From: Paractinoplanes lichenicola
Lineage (GTDB): Bacteria > Actinomycetota > Actinomycetes > Mycobacteriales > Micromonosporaceae
Direction of reading: 5' to 3'
Assembly (NCBI RefSeq): GCF_016785085.1
Contig: NZ_JAENHO010000008.1
Span: 310,001 to 374,000 of the forward strand
Length of the DNA: 64,000 bases
Shown here: positions 40,887-48,956 of the stretch, one piece after another
Numbering within the stretch: position 1 is the stretch's first letter
Layout: every line of letters begins with the position of its first letter
Position numbers and translations under genes: made by a program
The notes under the pieces: model-generated
Told to the model about the DNA's origin: nothing
The model's database searches: none
Seen by the model: only the letters and a program-made list of their open reading frames with translations

Positions 40887-42624
40887 CGAGGCGGCGGCGG
40901 TCGTCGGGCAGGCGTTCGGTCAGGTGGCGGTGATCCAGGAGTTCGAGGAGCGGCACGGCCACCCGGCGGGTGGTGTCGAGGGCGCGCCGGGCCTCGCTCA
41001 GGGTGAACGGCTGGGGGAGGGCGGCCAGGGCCTCGGCGGCGGCCTCGACCGCGCCGGCGGCCAGCACGACCTGGGGGGCGAGCTGGATGACGAGGCCGGT
41101 GCGGGCGGCGGCGGCCAGCTGGCGGGGGCCGAGGCCGAGGGCGGTGAGGTCGTTGGCCTCGGGGGCGGCGAACGGGCTCAGGCCGGCGAAGGCCTTGGCC
41201 ACCAAAGCGACAAGCTCCTCGGGCGGGCCGGGCGTGCCCGAGGCGACCCGGCCGGCGCGGATGGTGAGCGGCGCGCGGACGAGCGCGGTCACCAGGGCGC
41301 GGTCGGGCAGGTCGAGGCGGTGCCGCAGGGCCTCGATCGGCATGCCGGGTTCGAGGGGGTGCTCGCGCTGAAAGGTTGCGACCTCCTCGGGCAGGCGCTC
41401 GCCGAGCGACGCCCAGAAGTCCGGGTCGGCATACCAGTCGCCGGCCACGGGCGTGGCGGGCGAGGGGAGGGGGACGCCCATCGCGGCCAGGTCGGCGGCG
41501 CGCATCAGGTGGCGGCGGGTCAGCTCGCCGGCCAGCGAGGGGTGGCCGTCCATGGTGGCGAGCGCGTCGGCTCGGGCGGTGGCGGCGCCTCGCCGTTTGA
41601 GGCCGGGCGGGGCGACGTCCAGGACGGTGACGCCCCCGGCCACGTGGTGACGGCCGGGATCCCGCAGGAGCAGGCGGTCGCCGATGCGCAGCGGAAGGGG
41701 CCGGGACAGGCGGAGGCGAGCCGTGTCGGGGCCGAGCGGGCGGACGCGTACGGGAACCGCGGCGGAGCCGGCGTGCAGCGTCATCGTGGTGGGCAGGTCG
41801 GCCGTCGGGTCGCCGTGCAGGCGGATGTCGATCAGGTCGGTGGGGCGGAACCGGCCGGGGGTCAGCAGGGCGTCGCCGCGGCCCACGTCGTCGCGGGCGG
41901 CGCCGCGCAGGTTGACGGCGACGCGCGCCACGGCGGTGATCGAGTCGGCGGGCTTTCCGAGGGACTGCAGACCCCGTACGCGGACCAGGCCGTCACCCAG
42001 GGCCAGCTCGTCGCCGGGGCGCAGGGATCCCGCGCCCAGCGTGCCGGTGACGACCGTGCCGGCGCCCTTGACCGTGAAGGAGCGGTCGATCCACAACCGT
42101 ACGGGGGCCGTGGTGTCGGGTGTGGGAAGGCCGGCCACCAGGGAGTCGAGCGCGGTGCGCAGGTCGTCCAGTCCGAGGCCGGTCACGCCGCTCACGGCCA
42201 CGGCGGGCACGGTGCCCAGGGGCGTCGCGGCGATCTCGGCCAGGGCGGCCGCGATGGCGGGACCGGGGTCGGCCAGGTCGCTGCGGGTGACGACCAGCAG
42301 TCCGTGGCGCACGTCGAGGGCGGCCAGCGCGGCCAGGTGCTCGGCCGACTGCGGTTTCCAGCCCTCGTCGGCGGCCACCACGATCATGGCGGCGGGCACC
42401 GGGCCGAGGCCGGCGAGCATGTTCGGGACGAAGCGTTCGTGGCCGGGGACGTCGACGAACGCGACCGTCTCGCCCGAGCCGAGCGTCGTCCACGCGAAGC
42501 CGAGGTCGATCGTCATGCCGCGGCGGCGTTCCTCGGCCCAGCGGTCGGGTTCCATGCCGGTCAGCGCCCGCACCAGCGTCGACTTGCCGTGGTCGACGTG
42601 CCCGGCCGTGGCTACGACGTGCAC
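40867..42624 (-). CDS. selB: Selenocysteine-specific elongation factor SelB
   Basis: A 585-aa GTPase that delivers Sec-tRNA to the ribosome at a UGA followed by a SECIS hairpin. The N-terminal G domain has GHVDHGKSTLVRALTG, the SelB-like GMTIDLGFAW, DVPGHERFVPNMLAG and TRSD. EF-Tu-like domains follow (FTVKGAGTVVTGTLGAGSLR), and the C-terminal third contains winged-helix repeats that bind SECIS RNA. It starts one base after selA stops, so the two form an operon. Its client in this window is the formate dehydrogenase. Confidence 0.95.
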   Translation of the reverse strand: MHVVATAGHVDHGKSTLVRALTGMEPDRWAEERRRGMTIDLGFAWTTLGSGETVAFVDVPGHERFVPNMLAGLGPVPAAMIVVAADEGWKPQSAEHLAALAALDVRHGLLVVTRSDLADPGPAIAAALAEIAATPLGTVPAVAVSGVTGLGLDDLRTALDSLVAGLPTPDTTAPVRLWIDRSFTVKGAGTVVTGTLGAGSLRPGDELALGDGLVRVRGLQSLGKPADSITAVARVAVNLRGAARDDVGRGDALLTPGRFRPTDLIDIRLHGDPTADLPTTMTLHAGSAAVPVRVRPLGPDTARLRLSRPLPLRIGDRLLLRDPGRHHVAGGVTVLDVAPPGLKRRGAATARADALATMDGHPSLAGELTRRHLMRAADLAAMGVPLPSPATPVAGDWYADPDFWASLGERLPEEVATFQREHPLEPGMPIEALRHRLDLPDRALVTALVRAPLTIRAGRVASGTPGPPEELVALVAKAFAGLSPFAAPEANDLTALGLGPRQLAAAARTGLVIQLAPQVVLAAGAVEAAAEALAALPQPFTLSEARRALDTTRRVAVPLLELLDHRHLTERLPDDRRRLVSGRSR

Positions 42625-42625
42625 G

Positions 42626-43921
42626 TCAGTCCACCCGCGAGGACACGGCGATCACCATGTCGGCCACGACGCGGTCGGCCTCCGGCGGCACGCAGCGCAG
42701 ATCGAGCAGCAGCCGGCCACGGTCGACCCGCCCGACCACCGGCGTGGGGGCGGCGCGCAGCGGGGCCGCGTACGCGGAGGGCAGGGAGAGTGACCACGAC
42801 GGGAGGGTGACCTCGGGCGCGCCCCCGCCACCCACGACGGCGTCCGATTCGACCAGCTCGACCGAAATGTCCGCAGCGGACAGGAGAGCTAGCACCCGCG
42901 CGGAACGCTCGTAGAGGGACGACGGGGAGACCCGCAGCGCGTCCCACGTCGGAGTGGACGGCCCGGTCAGCGTGGCCTGCAAGGCGGCCAAGGTCAGCTT
43001 GTCGACCCGCAGGGCACGGGCCAGCGGATGCCGGCGCAACTGGTTGATCAGCGGGGCCGCACCGAGCAGCAGCCCGGCCTGCGGGCCGCCGAGCAGCTTG
43101 TCGCCGCTGGCGATCACCAGGTCGGCCCCGTCGGCCAGGGTGGTGGCCGCGTCGGGCTCGCCGGGCAGCAGCGGATCGGGCGCGAGCAGGCCCGAGCCGA
43201 TGTCGGACACCACCGGCGGCCCCACCCCGGCGAGCGCGGCGATCGGCACGGCGCTGGTGAAACCCCGTACGACGAAATTGGACGGATGGACCTTGAGCAC
43301 GAACCCGGTCGACGGGCCGATCGCCCGCTCGTAGTCGTCGAGCGAGGTGCGGTTGGTCGTGCCCACCTCGCGCAGCCGGGCGCCGGTCGATTCGAGCAGG
43401 TCGGGCAGCCGGAAGCCGTCGCCGATCTCCACCATCTCGCCACGGCTCACGATGATCTCGCGGCCGCCGCCCGCCAGCGCCGTGGCCGCCAGCACGAGCG
43501 CGGCCGCGCCGTTGTTGACCACGTGCACGTCCCCGGCGGCCGGCACCGCCCGCTGCAGGGCGGCCAGCGCCGTCCGCCCCCGCTTGGCCCGGCGGCCCGT
43601 GACCAGGTCGAGCTCGACGTCGGTGTGCCCGGCCGCGGCGGTCACCGCCTCGCGCGCGGCGGGGGAGAGCGCCGCCCGGCCCAGGTTGGTGTGCAGCACG
43701 ACCCCGGTCGCGTTGAGCACGGGGCGCAGCCCGCCGGGCAGGGCGGCCAGCGCGGCGTCGACCACCTCGTCCGGTTTCAGGGCCCCGGCCCGTACGCGTT
43801 GCAGCGTGGCCACCACCGCGGCCTTGACCGCCGCCCGGCCCTCGCGCTCGGTCGCGGCCGCGAGCCGGGGATCGGCCAGCACCACGTCCGTCCGCGGAAC
43901 GTGCCGCCGCGAGTCCACCAT
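42626..43921 (-). CDS. selA: L-seryl-tRNA(Sec) selenium transferase SelA
   Basis: A 431-aa pyridoxal-phosphate enzyme that turns Ser-tRNA-Sec into Sec-tRNA-Sec using selenophosphate. Family blocks are LRPVLNATGVVLHTNLGRAA, NNGAAALVLAATALAGG, EMVEIGDGFRLPDL, VHPSNFVVRGF and the PLP-lysine segment VIASGDKLLGGPQAG. ATG 43921 is the start; the frame extends upstream through the palindromic element and is not part of the gene. It lies ten bases from that element, so selAB expression may start inside or across it. Confidence 0.95.
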   Translation of the reverse strand: MVDSRRHVPRTDVVLADPRLAAATEREGRAAVKAAVVATLQRVRAGALKPDEVVDAALAALPGGLRPVLNATGVVLHTNLGRAALSPAAREAVTAAAGHTDVELDLVTGRRAKRGRTALAALQRAVPAAGDVHVVNNGAAALVLAATALAGGGREIIVSRGEMVEIGDGFRLPDLLESTGARLREVGTTNRTSLDDYERAIGPSTGFVLKVHPSNFVVRGFTSAVPIAALAGVGPPVVSDIGSGLLAPDPLLPGEPDAATTLADGADLVIASGDKLLGGPQAGLLLGAAPLINQLRRHPLARALRVDKLTLAALQATLTGPSTPTWDALRVSPSSLYERSARVLALLSAADISVELVESDAVVGGGGAPEVTLPSWSLSLPSAYAAPLRAAPTPVVGRVDRGRLLLDLRCVPPEADRVVADMVIAVSSRVD

Positions 43922-43935
43922 GGCTTTCAGACTAG

Positions 43936-44096
43936 GTCCTGTTTCGTAGTGGGGGTGGGAGCGAGGCCGGGTCCAGATTTCGTCTGGTGGTGGCCCGGGG
44001 AAGCCTGGCTCCCGGTGTTGGAACCTGGCTTTCACGGGACGCCGCCAGGCGGGATCTGGGCCCTGCCGCAGCCCCGCCCCCACTGCGAAACAGGGC
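43936..44096. mobile_element. 161-bp MITE-like palindromic element with CTAG duplication
   Basis: Two arms of about 79 bases are inverted copies (for example GTCCTGTTTCGTAGTGGGGG against GCCCTGTTTCGCAGTGGGGG read from the far end), so the whole element can fold on itself. It is flanked on both sides by CTAG (43932-43935 and 44097-44100), consistent with a four-base target duplication as made by IS5-type elements. It encodes nothing. It separates the selA start from the next gene by the width of the element. Confidence 0.7.
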
Positions 44097-44128
44097 CTAG
44101 CCTCGACGGCGTAGGCGATCATGAACGC

Positions 44129-44908
44129 GTGGGCGCGCTGGAGATCGACTTTCACGAGAACGGGTCGCTGATCTGGACCTGGCCGCTCACGCTCGTGGCG
44201 TCGGCGCTCGGCGTGGTGCTCATCGGGGTGTCCTTCGTCGTGCCGTGGACGATGAATGTCAGCATCGCCGGGATCGTGGCCCTGTTCGTCGCGCTCGGCG
44301 GGCGGCTGTCGTCGGCGCTCGAGCTGCGGTACGCCGACGCGCCGCTCGCCCAGATCGGCGCCCCGGCCAGAACGGCCCGCCGCCGGTGGGCGATGCGCAG
44401 CAGTGGCGTCCCGCTGGTGACCGCCGGGCTCGGCGTGCTGCTGGTCGTGGCGGCCGCGGGTGACCCGCTCATCACGGCGTTCGGGCTCGCCTTCATCACG
44501 TTCGGGCTGGTCGTCGGGCCGGCCGCCGGATTTGTCGTCAGCCCGCGGCATTTGCATATAGACACCGCGTTCTGGCGGGTCAGCGTGCCCCGGCACCTGA
44601 TCGGGGAGTTCGAGCACAGCGACCTCGACGTCCGGCTGCGGCTGCGCGACGGCGACTTCGTCGACATCCGGGTCGACTCGCCGATCATGGAGTACAGCTC
44701 GAAGGGCTACTGGATGAACGCCCGCTGCCGCGTCCGCACCACGGCCCGGATCGTCCGGATGCTCGACGCCGTCCCGCCTTCCGCCGGCTGGACGGCGGAA
44801 TCGGTCGGGCGAAGAAGGCGGCCGGTCGTGATCGGCGCGACGCTGGTCGCGGTGGCGGCAACGATCATCCTGGCCGTCCACGGCGTCCTGGTTCTGGCGG
44901 CCGCCTAG
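44129..44908 (+). CDS. Membrane protein of unknown function
   Basis: A 259-aa protein with about four to five membrane helices (WPLTLVASALGVVLIGVSFV, IAGIVALFVALGG, VPLVTAGLGVLLVVAAAG, ITAFGLAFITFGLVVGPAAG and a C-terminal VVIGATLVAVAATIILAVHG). Between helices four and five is a soluble stretch of about 80 residues with beta-rich sequence (HLHIDTAFWRVSVPRHLIGE). I do not recognise the family. GTG 44129 is the most reasonable start; it is 29 bases after the palindromic element. Confidence 0.7.
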   Translation: MGALEIDFHENGSLIWTWPLTLVASALGVVLIGVSFVVPWTMNVSIAGIVALFVALGGRLSSALELRYADAPLAQIGAPARTARRRWAMRSSGVPLVTAGLGVLLVVAAAGDPLITAFGLAFITFGLVVGPAAGFVVSPRHLHIDTAFWRVSVPRHLIGEFEHSDLDVRLRLRDGDFVDIRVDSPIMEYSSKGYWMNARCRVRTTARIVRMLDAVPPSAGWTAESVGRRRRPVVIGATLVAVAATIILAVHGVLVLAAA

Positions 44909-44952
44909 TAAATCGGACGTATAGGACGCCTCTCGCTGGGTACGCCCGGGGC

Positions 44953-45585
44953 ATGCTCTTCCGGAACCGTGACGAGGCCGGCCGCCTGCTCGCCGAGGCG
45001 GTCGCCGACCAGGTGCGCCGGCGCCCCGGCCCGGCCCCGCTTGTGCTCGCCCTGCCACGCGGGGGCGTTCCCGTCGCCGTACGGGTGGCGGCCCGCGTCG
45101 GCGGCGAGCTCGACCTCGTGATCGCCCGCAAGATCGGGATGCCGGGGCGGCCCGAGTTCGGCGTCGGCGCGATCGCCGAGGACGGGCCGCCGGTCTTCGG
45201 CGAGGGGCACGAACCGGACGGCTACGCGGAGACCGTCGCCGAGGAGCGGGCCGAGCTGGCCCGGCGCGTGCGCGAGTATCGTGGCGACCGGCCGCCGCCC
45301 GACCCGACCGGCCGCGAGGTCGTGGTGGTCGACGACGGGCTGGCCACCGGGGTCACCGCGCGGGCCGCCCTGCGCTGGCTGCGCGGCCGGCACCCGGAAC
45401 GGCTGATCCTCGCCGCGCCCGTGTGCTCGCCGCAGGCCCACGACGCGCTGGCCGACGACGCCGACACGGTCATCTGCCTGAGCGAGCCGGCCGAGTTCCG
45501 CGCGGTCGGCCAGTGGTACGAGAATTTCGACCAGCTCACCGACGCCGACGTCGACCGGGCGTTGAGAGGCTTCGCTCACACCTGA
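44953..45585 (+). CDS. Phosphoribosyltransferase-family protein
   Basis: A 210-aa protein with a type I phosphoribosyltransferase fold. The PRPP loop reads VVVVDDGLATGVTARAAL, and LVLALPRGGVPVAVRVAARV is the usual N-terminal strand-loop. The hood resembles predicted phosphoribosyltransferases often seen with stress genes. The substrate is not known. It stands between a membrane protein and an MFS exporter, both in the same direction but with separate gaps. Confidence 0.88.
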   Translation: MLFRNRDEAGRLLAEAVADQVRRRPGPAPLVLALPRGGVPVAVRVAARVGGELDLVIARKIGMPGRPEFGVGAIAEDGPPVFGEGHEPDGYAETVAEERAELARRVREYRGDRPPPDPTGREVVVVDDGLATGVTARAALRWLRGRHPERLILAAPVCSPQAHDALADDADTVICLSEPAEFRAVGQWYENFDQLTDADVDRALRGFAHT

Positions 45586-45594
45586 GCCAGAGTA

Positions 45595-45630
45595 TGTACG
45601 GGCGTACACACTATATGTACGCTCGTACGC
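45595..45630 (+). promoter_or_regulatory. Paired TGTACG palindromes before the MFS gene
   Basis: TGTACGGGCGTACA (45595-45608) is a perfect inverted repeat with a two-base centre. A second, near-identical half-pair, TGTACGCTCGTACGC (45616-45630), ends at the MFS start codon. A TATATG near 45614 could be a -10 element. Such twin sites suit a TetR- or MarR-type repressor encoded elsewhere. Confidence 0.55.
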
Positions 45631-46848
45631 ATGACGACCCTGGCTGCCGCGCCCCCGCGGAAGGCGCGCGCCGCAGTTGCGGCCCTGTTCCTCACCAACG
45701 GCGCGGTGTTCTTCAACGTCGTGCCGCGATTCCCGCAGATCAAGGCCGACCTCGGCGTGAGCAACGCCGTCTTCGGCACGGCCCTGGCCGCGATGCCGCT
45801 CGGCGCCCTGATCGCGGGCCTGCTGGCCGGCGCGGCCATCCGCTGGCTCGGCTCGGCCAAGGTCGCCTCGTTCGGCATCGTCCTGCTCACGGCGGCCACG
45901 CTGGCCATCCCGTTCGCGCCGCACTGGCTGGTCTTCGCGGCCACCCTCTTTGTGGTGGGCGCGCTCGACTCGATCGTCGACGTCGCGCAGAACGCCCACG
46001 GCCTGCGGGTCCAACGCCTCTACGGCCGCTCGATCCTCAACTCGCTGCACGGCGTCTGGAGCATCGGCGCCGTCCTCGGCGGCCTGATGGGCTCGGCCGC
46101 CGCGGGCCTCGAACTGCCGCTGAGCGTGCACCTGACCATCTCGGCCGTCCTGTTCAGCGCGGTCGCCCTGATCGCGTTCCGCTTCCTGCTGCCCGGCGCC
46201 GAGGACGCGGAACGCACCGAGCCGCCGGTCGCCTCGCCCAAGGCCCGCTTCACCGGCACGGCCATCCGCATGCTGGCCGCGCTCGGTGTGCTCGCCGCCG
46301 CCGGCGCCCTGGTCGAGGACGCGGGCTCCTCATGGGGCGCCCTGTTCTTCACCGAGGAGCTGCACACGGCCGCAGCCACCGCTGGACTGGCCGTCGTCGC
46401 CCTGCAGACCGCCATGACCATCGGCCGGCTGCTCGGCGACCGTGTCGTCGACCGCTTCGGCCAGCGCACGGTCGTCCGCGTCGGCGGCGCCGTCACCGCC
46501 GTCGGCATGGGTCTGGCCCTCGCCTTCCCGTCCGTGCCGTCCGTGCTCGCCGGTTTCGCCCTGGCCGGCCTCGGCTCCGCCACCCTCGTCCCCGCAGCCA
46601 TGCACGCCGCCGACGAGCTTCCCGGCCTCGCCCCCGGCACCGGCCTGACGATCGTCAGCTGGCTCCTGCGCGGCGGCTTCCTGCTCTCCCCGCCCCTCGT
46701 GGGCTTCGTCGCCGACCTCTCCAGCCTGCGCGCCGGCCTGCTCAGCGTGGTGCTGGCCGGCCTGATCATGCTCGTGCTGGGCCGCATCCTGATCAACCGC
46801 CAACCCACACCCCACCCGTACGCCACGTCGGGGCCACAAGAGCAGTAG
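45631..46848 (+). CDS. MFS exporter
   Basis: A 405-aa twelve-helix transporter of the major facilitator superfamily. The N-terminal half starts with KARAAVAALFLTNGAVFFNV and has the loop motif IRWLGSAKVASFGIVLL. The second half repeats the layout around GRLLGDRVVDRFGQRTVVRV. The overall pattern is like YbjJ-type efflux proteins of unclear substrate. The operator pair just upstream suggests regulated expression. A small hairpin (46903-46919) follows between it and the convergent kinase gene. Confidence 0.88.
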   Translation: MTTLAAAPPRKARAAVAALFLTNGAVFFNVVPRFPQIKADLGVSNAVFGTALAAMPLGALIAGLLAGAAIRWLGSAKVASFGIVLLTAATLAIPFAPHWLVFAATLFVVGALDSIVDVAQNAHGLRVQRLYGRSILNSLHGVWSIGAVLGGLMGSAAAGLELPLSVHLTISAVLFSAVALIAFRFLLPGAEDAERTEPPVASPKARFTGTAIRMLAALGVLAAAGALVEDAGSSWGALFFTEELHTAAATAGLAVVALQTAMTIGRLLGDRVVDRFGQRTVVRVGGAVTAVGMGLALAFPSVPSVLAGFALAGLGSATLVPAAMHAADELPGLAPGTGLTIVSWLLRGGFLLSPPLVGFVADLSSLRAGLLSVVLAGLIMLVLGRILINRQPTPHPYATSGPQEQ

Positions 46849-46902
46849 GGCGGCTCGCGCCGCAGCTGCGACCCGGGTGGTGGGTCACGGCCGTAGCGCA
46901 CG

Positions 46903-46919
46903 ACCGGGATGTTCCCGGT
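46903..46919. terminator. Hairpin between convergent MFS and kinase genes
   Basis: ACCGGGA and TCCCGGT form a seven-pair stem around TGT, three bases after the kinase stop and 54 bases after the MFS stop. It could end both transcripts. Confidence 0.5.
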
Positions 46920-46921
46920 GG

Positions 46922-48004
46922 TCACGCTGGGGGCAGCCGGACGGTCACGACCAGCCCTCCGCTCCGGATCGGGGTGAGGTGGATCGTCCCCTGATGGGCG
47001 CGGACGATGCTGTGCACGATCGCCAGGCCCAGCCCGGCCCCGACGTGCTCGTCGGTGCGCACCCGCTGGGTCCCGCGGTGGAACGGCTCGAGCAGCCGCG
47101 GCAGCTGCTCCGGGGCCAGCCGCGGGCCGGTGTTCTCGACCCGGAGCACGGTTGCGAAATCGCCCTCCCCGGTGTGGATCGTGACCCGGCCGCCGGCGGG
47201 CAGGTTGTGGACGATCGCGTTCTGCACGAGGTTGGTGATCATCCGCCCCAGCAGCTCGGCGTCGCCCGCGACCGGGGCCGCGTCGCCGGTCACGGTGAGA
47301 GTGACCCGGCGCTGCTCGGCCAGCGGCAGGAGCGTCTCGGCGGTCTCCTCGGCCACGAGCGACAGGTCGACCTTCTCGCGCGCGACGTTGCCCCGCTCGC
47401 CCCGGCCCAGCACCAGCAGCGCCTCGGTCAGCTCGATGGCCCGCTTGTTGGCCGCGTGCAAGCGCTCGATCAGCTCGTCGCGGCCGCGCGCCGGGTCCTT
47501 GCGGGCGACGTCGAGCAGGGTGCGCGAGATGGCCAGCGGGGTGCGCAGCTCGTGCGACGCGTTGGAGGCGAACCGTTGCTGCTCGGCGACGTGGGCCTCG
47601 AGCTGGTCGAGCATCGAGTCGAAGGCGTCCGCCAGCTCGCGGAACTCGTCGTTCCGGCCGTGCAGACGGATCCGGTGCGTCAGCGAGCCGAGCCCGGCCT
47701 CACGGGCCGCGGTGGTGATCTGCGTCAGCGGGGCGAGCATCCGGCCGGCCAGGATCCAGCCCCCGACGACCCCGAAGGCGAGCAGGAAGCCCAGCACCGC
47801 GGCGGCCCTCGGCGCGAACGCGCGCAGCAACTCGGACCGCACGGGGAAGACGCCGTCGACGGGGACGTTGACGCCGGTCGGGCGGAGCAGGGCCTGGTCG
47901 GGGACGTACCGCAGGAGGAACACCCACACCGTCGCGAGCAGCAGCACACCGGCCACCATCAGGAACCCGGCGTAGCTCAGGGTCAGCTTGAACCGGGCGC
48001 TCAC
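46922..48004 (-). CDS. OmpR-type sensor histidine kinase
   Basis: A 360-aa membrane kinase. Two helices (LSYAGFLMVAGVLLLATVWV and AAAVLGFLLAFGVVGGWILA) flank a short external loop of about 45 residues. They are followed by a HAMP domain (ILAGRMLAPLTQITTAAREA), the phospho-histidine block RFASNASHELRTPLAISRTL and an ATPase domain with NLVQNAIVHN and GAGLGLAIVHSIV. GTG 48004 overlaps the response-regulator stop; the frame before it runs inside that gene. The signal is unknown. Confidence 0.92.
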   Translation of the reverse strand: MSARFKLTLSYAGFLMVAGVLLLATVWVFLLRYVPDQALLRPTGVNVPVDGVFPVRSELLRAFAPRAAAVLGFLLAFGVVGGWILAGRMLAPLTQITTAAREAGLGSLTHRIRLHGRNDEFRELADAFDSMLDQLEAHVAEQQRFASNASHELRTPLAISRTLLDVARKDPARGRDELIERLHAANKRAIELTEALLVLGRGERGNVAREKVDLSLVAEETAETLLPLAEQRRVTLTVTGDAAPVAGDAELLGRMITNLVQNAIVHNLPAGGRVTIHTGEGDFATVLRVENTGPRLAPEQLPRLLEPFHRGTQRVRTDEHVGAGLGLAIVHSIVRAHQGTIHLTPIRSGGLVVTVRLPPA

Positions 48005-48666
48005 CCGTCGCCCCCGATCCGATAACCGACGCCCGGGACGGTGGTGATGATCCACGGTTCGCCGAGCCGCTTGCGCAGCGCCGACACGGTGATGCGGACG
48101 GCGTTGGTCAGCGGGTCGGCGTTCTCGTCCCAGGCCCGTTCCAGCAGCGACTCGGCGCTGACGACCCCACCCTCGGCCGCCACGAGCACCTCCAGCACAG
48201 CGAACTGCTTGCGGGTCAGCGCCACATAGCGGCCGTCGCGGAAGACCTCCCGCCGGAACGGGTCGACCCGCAGGCCCGCGATCTCGCGCACCGGCGGCCG
48301 CACATGCCCCCGCCGCCGATCGAGGGCCCGTAGCCGCATCACCAGCTCGCGCAGATCGAACGGCTTGGTCAAGTAGTCGTCGGCCCCCAGCTCGAACCCG
48401 GACGCCTTGTCATCGATCCGGTCGGCCGCGGTCAACATGAGGATCGGCATGCCACTGCCGGACGCGACGATGCTTCGGGCCACCTCATCGCCGGACGGGC
48501 CGGGAATGTCCCGATCGAGCACCGCCAGGTCGTAGGAGTTGACGCCGAGCAACTCGAGCGCGGTGTCACCGTCCCCGGCGATGTCGGCCGCGATCGCCTC
48601 CAGCCGAAGCCCGTCCCGCACAGCCTCGGCCAGATGCGGCTCGTCCTCCACGATCAGTACGCGCAT
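48001..48666 (-). CDS. OmpR-type response regulator
   Basis: A 221-aa regulator: receiver with MRVLIVEDEPHLAEAVRDGL, phospho-Asp in YDLAVLDRDIPGPSGDEV, Thr in LMLTAADR and Lys in YLTKPFDLREL. The C-terminal winged helix has ALTRKQFAVLEVLVAAEGGV and NAVRITVSALRKRLGEPWII. ATG 48666 is preferred to the longer frame. It is the first gene of the pair with its kinase. The 33-bp tandem repeats lie about 110 bases upstream. Confidence 0.93.
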   Translation of the reverse strand: MRVLIVEDEPHLAEAVRDGLRLEAIAADIAGDGDTALELLGVNSYDLAVLDRDIPGPSGDEVARSIVASGSGMPILMLTAADRIDDKASGFELGADDYLTKPFDLRELVMRLRALDRRRGHVRPPVREIAGLRVDPFRREVFRDGRYVALTRKQFAVLEVLVAAEGGVVSAESLLERAWDENADPLTNAVRITVSALRKRLGEPWIITTVPGVGYRIGGDG

Positions 48667-48772
48667 GCCGCTCAGTCTCCCGCCCACTCCACCACTCGTT
48701 TGTGCCAGCTGGTTGCCCGCCGCGTCCGCAGCTGGGCCAACCGCCGGTTTGTCGCTGTTAGGCCGCCCGGTT

Positions 48773-48933
48773 GGCCGCCGGGTTCGCGGGCTGGGCGTGT
48801 CACGGGGCCGCCGGGTTCGCGGGCCGGGCGAGCCACGGGGCCGCCGGGTTCGCGGGCTGGGCCAGTCACGGGGCCGCCGGGTTCGCGGGCTGGTTCAGTC
48901 AAAGGCCGCCGGGTTCGGGGCTGGGTCAGCCGG
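48773..48933. repeat. 33-bp tandem repeats (about five copies)
   Basis: Four full copies (48773-48805, 48806-48838, 48839-48871, 48872-48904) and a partial fifth share GGCCGCCGGGTTCGCGGGC. The period is a multiple of three and both strands stay open, but no start, ribosome site or family supports coding. The rest of the 290-base gap between the response regulator and the VanZ gene is empty. Confidence 0.85.
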
Positions 48934-48956
48934 CGGATACGCCGCTCTTGCGCCGC

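Noticed and set aside
44097..44100. CTAG repeats as a prophage attachment site
   Set aside because: No integrase, phage genes or tRNA flank the element; a short transposon-type duplication fits better.
42626..45058. An 810-codon selA frame
   Set aside because: The upstream part runs through the MITE-like element and antisense to another gene; SelA homology begins at ATG 43921.
48773..48933. 33-bp repeats as a CRISPR array
   Set aside because: The copies abut with no spacers and no cas genes are present.
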